Assembly (NCBI GenBank): GCA_905221615.1
Contig: CAJNDT010001225.1
Span: forward strand, 1-64,000
Reading direction: 5' to 3'
Length of the DNA stretch: 64,000 nt
Source: Symbiodinium sp. CCMP2592
Taxonomy: Eukaryota > Sar > Dinophyceae > Suessiales > Symbiodiniaceae
Part shown: positions 42,791 to 51,800 of the stretch, one piece after another
Position numbering within the stretch: the stretch's first letter is position 1
How the letters are laid out: every line of letters begins with the position of its first letter
Notes under the pieces: generated by a model
Database searches by the model: none
What the model saw: only the letters and a program-made list of their open reading frames with translations
Told to the model about the DNA's origin: nothing
Translations under genes and position numbers: made by a program

Positions 42791-42808
42791 GGTTATGAGC
42801 CCAAGTGG
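42791..42808 (+). promoter_or_regulatory. Primer-binding site, initiator tRNA-Met anticodon region
   Basis: GGTTATGAGCCCAAGTGG begins at the first base after the LTR. GGTTATGAGCCC is complementary to GGGCUCAUAACC, the anticodon stem-loop (CAU) of an initiator tRNA-Met. It is not complementary to a tRNA 3' end. Drosophila copia uses the same internal region (half-tRNA priming). Confidence 0.8.
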
Positions 42809-42832
42809 CCAATAACTTTCCACCACTGCGCC

Positions 42833-45800
42833 ATGGAAGATGTGAACATGCGGAGGAGGCTGGGCAAGAAGCCTAGTAATCCATCTGGAGCTGTGAGCAG
42901 CCAATCGGCAGATGATCCGTCGGAGCCCCGACCGAGAGTCCAGGATGATACTGCAGAGGAGACGACGATGCCTGATCAGCGAGGTGTTGCAAGAGGATCT
43001 GCGGAGAAAGTTTCTGGGAAAGGTCGGGGAGGGACGACGGCGTCTGTGGATGAAGGTGCGCCGACAGCTGCGGGAGCCGCGGTGAATCCTTTCTGGTCGG
43101 ATCGCGCTCGGGCAGAGGCTCAACTGATAGCAGCACGCCCAGATTTCCTGGGAGAGGTGACTGGGCAGAACTCTCGTGGCCCATCTTCTACATCTACGGA
43201 AATGAGGCCTTCGGAAGAGACATCGGTTGTGCCTAGCGGTGCGGTGGAAGAGAACCGGGTTGTGGCTGAACACCCTGTGGGAGAGCCGATTAGTTTTGGC
43301 CCGCCTGCTGCGGTGCACACCACTACTCGTGGACAAGCTGCTGCAACGGAAGCTCAGCCTGGAGAGCCGGGGTTGAGGCCCGGAGAGCGCCAGGTTCTGA
43401 CTGAGATGAAAGGTATCCTCGAGATGTTGGTGGCTCAAAACACTGAGCTGCGCGATCAGAATGAGAGTCTGCAATCTCGCCTGGAGAAGCTGGAGGAAGA
43501 TCGTTCTGCTGCATGGCGTTCGGTGGCCTCTGGGGGAGCTCAGGAAGGTGCAGACCAGACAGGTTCGGGGTTAGAGGGCATTGAGGGTCAGGGACTGAGT
43601 CAGTTGGGATACTTTGTTCCACCGGATAAGCTCTTTGAGAGCCCCAATCAGTTTGAGCACACTCAATCTCCTAGCCCTAAAGACCCTAAGGAAACGTGTG
43701 AGTATCAGCAAGGGTTTGAAGAAGGATACCTGGCAGCCCGAGAGGCTTGGAGTGCGGAGAGAGAGGACTTGAACATGTCGCCGCCCTCTGTACAAGATTG
43801 GAGGGTGCAATCAGAGGTTGGATTGAGGGATAGTCGTTTGCGCGAGCGAACTCCTGAACCATCCGTGAATCCCGAAGTTCGCGAGAGTAGGATCAATGTG
43901 ACCCCTAAGGGAACTCCTATTCCGCCCAGTCCTCCGCCGCCACCTCCTCCAGATGCGAATCGCTTTGAATCGTCATCGGAACGGCTGTCAGCTCCTAGTG
44001 TACATCGGGACAAGTCGGGAGGCTTCTTTGAGCGCGCTGCAGAGTTAGGTAGAAGGTCGGACTTGACAGGGATGTTTGAGGGCACACCGGTCGCACCTAG
44101 CATGATTCGGGCCAGTCATTTGGGAGTGGGTTTCAGCGGGATTACACCTGTGCAGGACACCGCCGTCCCGGGATGGGAGAGTGGGGTTCCGGGGAGTAGG
44201 TCTGATGCTCATGATGATCTCGTGGATCCGTGGCAAGGTCTTGACATTGCTAGTCTGGGAGTAGGTCCAGGTCGGGACCCATTCGTGCCAGGAGATCGGA
44301 CGTATTGGAATCTGCCCACTTTAGAGGATCCGTCACATCCGTCGCCTGCCACGCGGGCATCGGACTGGCTTGTCCAGATAAGGCCGATGCTGTATGATCT
44401 TTCAGACATGTCCCAATGCTGGTGGCAGAGAGTAGAGTACGAGAGCCAAGTGTGGTATCAACGGTGGTGCCGGGCGTCAGCTCTAGAGAGAGGGTTGATT
44501 GTGCCGAAGATGAGTTCCGAATTGAGTCACATGCGCTTTCGGAGGTTGGAGTCAAGAGCATACGGGATGCTTCAGACGGCAGTGCCGGCTATCATCAGGG
44601 ATGAGCTTCTGGCTTCGAGATCGCTGAATTGCATGAGTCTCCTTTTCCAGATCTTCAAGGTGTATGCTCCAGGGGGTCTGCAGGAGCGGACTCAAATCCT
44701 TGGTGACCTTACCAACTTAGGGGTGGCTCGCAGTGCATCGGAAGCGGTGCAATCGCTGAGGAGCTGGAGCAGGACTTATGCCAGAGCCCGTACCATGGGT
44801 GTGTCGGTTCCAGACCCTGCATTGGTTCTTCGTGGGTTGGACACACTTACGGAGGGATTGCTTCGGAAGGCGGTGCATTCCCAGGTATCCTTTCGAGTGT
44901 CCACGGCCAGGAACCATTTGCGACTGGACCATAATCCCACCATGGGAGCGGTTATGGAGTTCTTGAAGGTCCTTCAGAGTGAATGGGAACAGGTCTCGGT
45001 TTCTGGTCAGGATGAAGCCCCAAAGCCTCCAAAGGCTGCACGGATGGAAGCTGATCCAAAAGGGGATACGAAGGGAGATAAGGGCAACAATGACAAAGGC
45101 GGGAATCAGAAGGGGAAGGATCGGGAAGGAAAGGGGAACAGTGGGGGTGGGAAAACTCCAGACGCCCAGCCCAACGCAGGTGGTAAGGGTTGGAAGGGAC
45201 CTTGCTCGTTTTACATGACGTCACAGGGTTGTAGTAAGGGTCGGGATTGCTTGCATTACCACGATTTTTCCGCTGCCAAAGGACAGAGCCGATGCTACAA
45301 CTGTGGCTCAGATCAACATAGGCAACAAGACTGCTCAAGACCGAAAGGCAAGGGGAAAGGCAAGCCTTTGGGGGAGTCCCGAGGTAATTCGACGACGACT
45401 TCGATGACGACAGCTCGTGTCCCTAATAATTCCCCAGTCCCAAATCCTGCTGACTCACAGGAAACTCCCAAACCTTCTGAGTCCGCCGCTTCGGCCAGTG
45501 CCAACAAGGCGGGAAGTACATTGAATGCTGCCGGGACTCAGGGAGCTGCGGCCGGAGGACCGCCACGATCGTCCGCCAATCAGGTGTCGCAAACTCAAGT
45601 CCTGGAGGAAGCTCAGAAGTTGCTAAAGTCATTACGTATTGCCGCGCTGCGTGTGAATCCCGAAACTGGCGAATCTACTCATGAAGTGACTGATGCGGAT
45701 GCATCTGGCTTGCATGTTCATGAGAAAGAGAAAGCGTTTTGTGAGAGTGAGAGACAGAAGGGAGACACCGAAAGTTTGGTTCAAGGACACGACGTTTCCA

Positions 45801-48800
45801 AGGTGACGGTGAGAAAGATCAAGGGGCCTACGGGGCTCCTAGATGGGGGTGCTACGCATGCGCTCCGAAGCGCTGGTCCGGGGGAGTGGAGCGTTGCCAC
45901 TCCCACCAGGGTAGATCTTGCCGTAGGCTCGCAGGAATTGAGGATCTCATCGCTGGGAACTGTGCTGTCACAGAAGGCCATCTCTCCAATTTGCCCTCTC
46001 GGTGCCTTAGTCTCGGAGCTGGGGTGTAGGGTAAGATGGGATGCGGGTCAATGCATAATTCACCATCCTGTGCGAGGAGTACTTGACACGGAGCTGGTAA
46101 GTGGTTGTCCTACTGTCACCGAGTCGCTCTGCATTCAGCTTATTGGTGAACTGGAACAGTGTAGGGCTCAGAAGATTCAAAAGGCTCTGAACTTGAGGGC
46201 TTTGGCTCTGGGTAGTCCTTGCGAGGAGTCCGAACAGCCTTGTGCCTGGGGGTCTGAACTTGATGTTTTGAAGGTACTTCGGGAGATCTGTCCTGAGGAA
46301 TCTGAGGGAGTCCTAGCCAGGGCTGTGCCAATCCAGTGTGGGGACTATCCTGTAGGTGCTAGTGTTTTCCTGGGTCTTAATCGGAGGGCTCGGAAGGCAA
46401 TTCAACATGCCAAGCACGTGGTGCTGAACCTGTGTCCGGGCAAGCCCAAAGTATCTTGGCGAAATCTGTTTGGGGCGCAGACTGTGGTTCTCACTGTTGC
46501 TACGAGTCGCAATCCAGGTGTGTTCGACGAACGAACGTTCTCATGGCTGGCTACTCTGTGTGCGTCCGGGAAGGTTGCGGCAGTAGTAGGTAGCCAATCC
46601 AGGGTTGTGTCTAACTCCAGAGATGAGGGAGAAAGTCGAGAGGGAATTGAGATAGCGCATGAGAATCAGCTGATCCAGGTGCTGCGAACGTTGGTGTTAC
46701 ACAGGGTTGCTGAGCGCAACCGGGAAGGAGGGAGTGTGTTGGTGCTAGAGGGCTCTGATCGGGCTGGGTTCTGGAATAAGTTATCCTTGCCTGTGTGGAG
46801 CCGCAACGAGCTTTCAGTGCCGCTGGAGCCTCAGCACATTGGTGAGCTAAGGGGTAAGTGGTACCGTGCTGAGTTCGAGCAAGCTTTCTTCGGGGGTCTG
46901 GAGCCACGAAGGTCGATTATCCTCACCAATAGCTGGGATTTGTTTACACTCACTCATGCCCGTGGTGGCGAAGCGGGCTTCCGAGGGTTTCGACACCTCC
47001 GTGGCTGTCATCCATTCTGCGGATTGGGGGCTGTAGATGGGCGGACAGGTGGTGACTACGAAAACCAGCCCGCTGATTGGCCGGACGAGTTGGTGAGGGT
47101 AGTGACTCGATCACTTCAGCGATGGATCACAGAGAAAGAAGAGAAGAGAGAGGAGAGGCAGAAAGAAGAAAGAGTGACGCTGAATGCCTTAACCAAGGAA
47201 GAGGCAGAGTTCAAACGGCACTGCGAACAAGACCACGTCGTCTTCCGTAGAGACTGTAAGGTATGCCTTCAAGCCGCCATGCGTGGACCGAGACACTTTA
47301 GGCAACGACATCGGCACACCAACGCGCTGACGCTCAATCTCGACTTGATCGGACCGTGGACGGCTGGAGAAGACCATGCCTTAGCAGGGCCCGTGCGTCA
47401 CATCCTGGTGGCGACTCTTGGAGTCCCCATCCTCAGGGATGGAAAGCCACTTCCTCTTGAAAAGGAGAAAGAAAGAGAAGAGGGAGAGAAAGTCGATTCT
47501 GTTGAAGATGACGGTAGAGGGGTAGGACACGTTGATGCGGGAGAAGAAGAACCGAGGCTTGTGCTTGAAGATCCGGAGAGCAGGGGAGAGAGTGAAGAGC
47601 CAGAGTTATCACCAGAGGAATACAAGGCACTCTACGAAAAGCAAGAAGCCAAGTGGCGAGAGATCGCCAAAGATCTTCAAGAGCCGGTTCAGGTTCACGA
47701 AGTGCTGTTTGCTGAGCCTCTGAGGTCCAAACGGTCCGAGGAAGTGCTGCGAGGAATCCAGCGCATCTACTCAAAAATCACTGTGATGAACCTTTCCGTA
47801 CGTAGGACCCATAGCGATGGAGGTAGGGAGTTCACCAATCGGAGTTTCAAAACCTGGTGTGCGGCCCGTGACATTCATCCTACGTATTCCCCTCCTGGAG
47901 ACCCCAAGGCCAACGGTAGGATCGAGAATGCAGTCGGACGTGTGAAAGCAGGAATTCGCTCGTTGCTGCTCTCTGCCCCTGACCTTAAGAAAAGTTCCTG
48001 GCCGTCGGCGCTTCGTCAATTCGTAGAACAGAAGTTTCGGGCAAGCCTGGAGGTGTTGGGGGGTGAAAGGCCCAAGCGGGCTCTGCCACCTTTCGGGGCT
48101 AGGGTTATGGTTCAAAGTAGGTCATGGAGTAAGAAAACACCATATGCTCCGCGGGCAATAGAAGGCACTGCTCTGTGCCCTGCTTCCAACATTAGTGGCT
48201 GCACGGTTGTTCTGCTGCCTGAGCAAGAAGGAGACAAGCAACCAAGATTTCATGTTGCGCCAGTGGCTTACACGGGGGTGAAGGATTCGATCAAGTTTGA
48301 TGCTGAGACTGAGGGTGATGATCCTCCTTTGCCTCCGCCAAGTGATCCACCTGTTGTCAGAAAGCGAGTTTCCTCAAAAAGACCTGTTGTTGCCCACGCT
48401 TGCGTGGGGGGGGAGTATGGGTCAGAAAGCGGTTTTGAGTGCACGGTGCATCAAATGCCTCGTGAGAAAGAAGAGGAGAGCCGAGAGGAGCGCATGACAT
48501 GCCGTGTGTGTGAGGAACCCGTCAGTGAGCATGAGTCCATGAAGTGTAGTCTTTGTGGCTTGCGTGCTTCGGATAAGCTGTCGGTTGTAGAAAGTGAAGC
48601 TCGAGCTGAGCAACTTCTGACTGCTGCTCCTGTGCTCCGGAGAGAAGATGTGGACCAGTTGATCGCCGATTCTTTGTGGAGCTGGACTCCCAAAACTCGG
48701 AAGGTTGATCAGGGTTGTCAGGGATCAGGCGCACTGGGTTTTACTCTAGGTTTCTATCGTTACGGGCCTAAGATTGGGGTCACCAAGGAAACCCACCGCA

Positions 48801-51800
48801 GACCTTGCCTGACACAAGTTGTCAATCGCTACATGAAACAAGAAGGGGATCGCATCGGAAAGCCTGGGCACTGGTGCTCGGTTCGCGTGACTAGCAACTT
48901 CACTTCGGAGATACATCAAGATCGGAATGAGCCGGGTTCATTGAACTTTGTGGTTCCTGTTAGTACATTCGGGGGAGGGCGAATTTGGATTGAGGAAGGG
49001 TCTAGCCATTCTGCTGAACCCTCGGGTGCTACTGTCTGTGGGGCACGGGAAGAGGCGATAGGCAAAGGTGTTGGAAAGTATGTAGGCGGCGAGTTGCAGC
49101 CGATCTGGTTTGATGCTTCCCGCAAACATGCTGTTGAGGCCTCACAGGGAACCCGTAGAGTTCTGGTAGGATACACCCCAAAGGAATTTGGTAGGCTGCC
49201 TATCGATCTTAAAGATTTCCTTGTGGGACTGTCCTTTCCGTTGCCCTCGCCTGAGTCCCAAAGGCCCGTAGGAGAACATACGTCCGGAACCGCTGAGCAT
49301 GAAAGCCCAGAACTGCAGGAAGATGTGCTGTCTGAGTCGGAAGTCCACCAATTGCGTTGCGAACATACCATGCTTAGGCACCTCTTGATAGAGCAGCACA
49401 AGTGCTATGATGAAGAAGTTGCAACTGCCGCCATCGAGGGTTGGGTTGCTCCTAACCTTCATCTGCATGATCTGTGCACATGGATTGAGGAGTGTGAGCA
49501 GGGTTTGGTGTGGCAGGACTCCTGTGATCTTCTGAAGAGCGGTGCAGTAGGAGAAGCTGAGGCTGCTGTCCTAGGTGCTAGGTTGGCGCGCTTGGGGGTT
49601 TCTTACGATCCAGGTGAGGGTGAGGAAGTTCCATTGTACAACGACGAAACTCCCGGCGACATGAAGGATAGTGGGATAGTTGTACCCGGGGCTTGGGATG
49701 CCGAACCAGTTCAGCCTTTGCAGACTGTAACTGTATCGCATCAGGAAGTTCTGAAGAAGATTGAGGATTGGAAGGGTTCGATAGTTGATGAGTTGTCGAA
49801 TGTTTTCGATATACATGAGGCCATGCGTAGGCGAGGTGAGGCTGACCTTCAGGCTTGGAAGGATGCTGGAGAGCAGGTTGAAATCCTGCCTGCCAAGGCG
49901 ATCTTTCAAAAGAAGGGCGGCTCAGGGCGGCATAAATGCCGCGTTGTCGCATGCGGAAACTTTTCGGAGGGCGCTAAGAATAAGAGCCGTGACCAGAAAC
50001 TTCAGTGTTACGCTGGTGGTGCTGACTCGCTGAGCCTTCGCTGTCACCTTCGAGCTGCAGGTCATCGTGCGTGTAGCCAGGGATGGCGCACATCGGGGGC
50101 AGACATCCGCACAGCCTTCCTTCTGGCCCCGCTCCGAAAGCAGAGCAAGCGCATTGTCATGCGCCCACCATCTGTACTTGTGCAGGCGGGCTTCGCCGCC
50201 CCGAACGAGTACTGGGAGGTCACTGGTGCCTTGTACGGCTTGCAGGAGAGCCCTGCAGACTGGGCGGCGTACAGGGACGAGACGCTGCCTACCATTGATA
50301 TCTGCTACATGGATCAGAAGGTCAACTTGCAGAGATCTAAGAATGATCAGAATCTATGGCTTCTTTACTGTCCCACCACTGCAAAGCTGATCGCTGCTTT
50401 GACGATTTATGTTGATGATTTGTTGCTGTCAGGAACCCCGGAGGCTTCTGAGGCAGTGTGGGCAGCCATCAAGGCGAAGTGGAGGATCAGCGAGCCGGAG
50501 TATGCGGATCAGGGCAAAGTACTCACTTTTTGTGGGTTTGAGATCCGGCAGGAGCGCGACGGAATCCATGTTGGGCAGGCCAAGTATGTTCAGTCGTTGT
50601 TGGACAAGTACCCCGAGGTTCAAGGAACTGCGAGTTGCCCATATGCACGCGAGAGCGAGGTAATCGAATCGAAGCCTCAGGACTCGATCGAGAAACTTCG
50701 ACGAGCACAGGCGCTGGTGGGAGAGATGCTGTGGTTGGCGACGCGCACAAGGGCAGACCTTGCTTTTGGCGTGAGTCGTATCGGCCAGCTCATCACGCGA
50801 GACGTTGATCAGGCTCTGCGCCGAGGGGAGGAAATGCTCAAGTACCTGCGGGCTACCAAGGGCCAGGAGTTGATCTACGGAGACCCTGGCAAGGGACATG
50901 GTACAGCTAATCAGCTTCCCATCGAGAGAGACTTCAACCTCATCGAAGTGTTCGCTGATGCTAGTTTTTGTCCGGGCAGTGATCGAAGCCAGAGTGGAAT
51001 TATCCTCATGTGGGGAAATGCTCCCATTGGCTGGATGTCTATGCGCCAACCTTGTGCTAGTCTCAGCACGGCGGAAGCGGAACTGCAATCGTCATTGGAT
51101 GGGATGACTCTTGCGGAAGGACTACATGGACTGCTTGCAGAACTGGCAGAGGCCCCTCAGCAAACTTTCTTGTATAATGATAATGTTGGCGCATGTACGG
51201 TATTGACTTTACCGCAGGGGGCATGGAGGACCAGACATTTACGGTTGAAGGCGGCATGGTTTCTGGAACAATTGGAATACTCAAGATTCCGCGTATACCA
51301 TGTGCCGGGCCAATTCATGTTGGGTGACCTCTGTACGAAGTCTCTTGTGGGGGCACGCGTCAAGGAACTCCTCAAGATGATGAACGTGCGTGTCGGGCCA
51401 TCAAACGTTGATGGGGGGGAGTCGTCTTCGTCTTCATCACCTTCGGTGTCTTCGGTGAAGCTTGTGGCGCAAAAGGTTGTTGCAGGGTGTGCTGGGTCCG
51501 GGGGAGAACTTCAAAGTACACCTGCTTGGTCCTCGGGGACCGGGGGAGCACCTGATGCAGCGAGAGCCTTGCGTGTGTTGGCTGTTGCTTCGGCATTGCA
51601 GACAGTGACTGCGAAGTTGGTGCATGTGTCGGTTGATGTTGAAGATCGTCAATCCCAGGAGCTTGCCGAGTTGAAGACCGTCCTACAGCTTGTATGTTGC
51701 GTGTTGACCATTGTCGGCGTGCTTGCACTTGCCTGTTGGTGTCGTGGACAGTCTGAGGAAGTCCCGAGGATCCAAGCGTTGAGCTCAAGGGTGAGGGACG

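Noticed and set aside
42770..43474. Long minus-strand open frame opposite the start of the Copia ORF
   Set aside because: It is a shadow of the GC-rich gag coding strand, with no domain and an implausible Arg/Ser/His composition. Several similar antisense frames run along the whole polyprotein.
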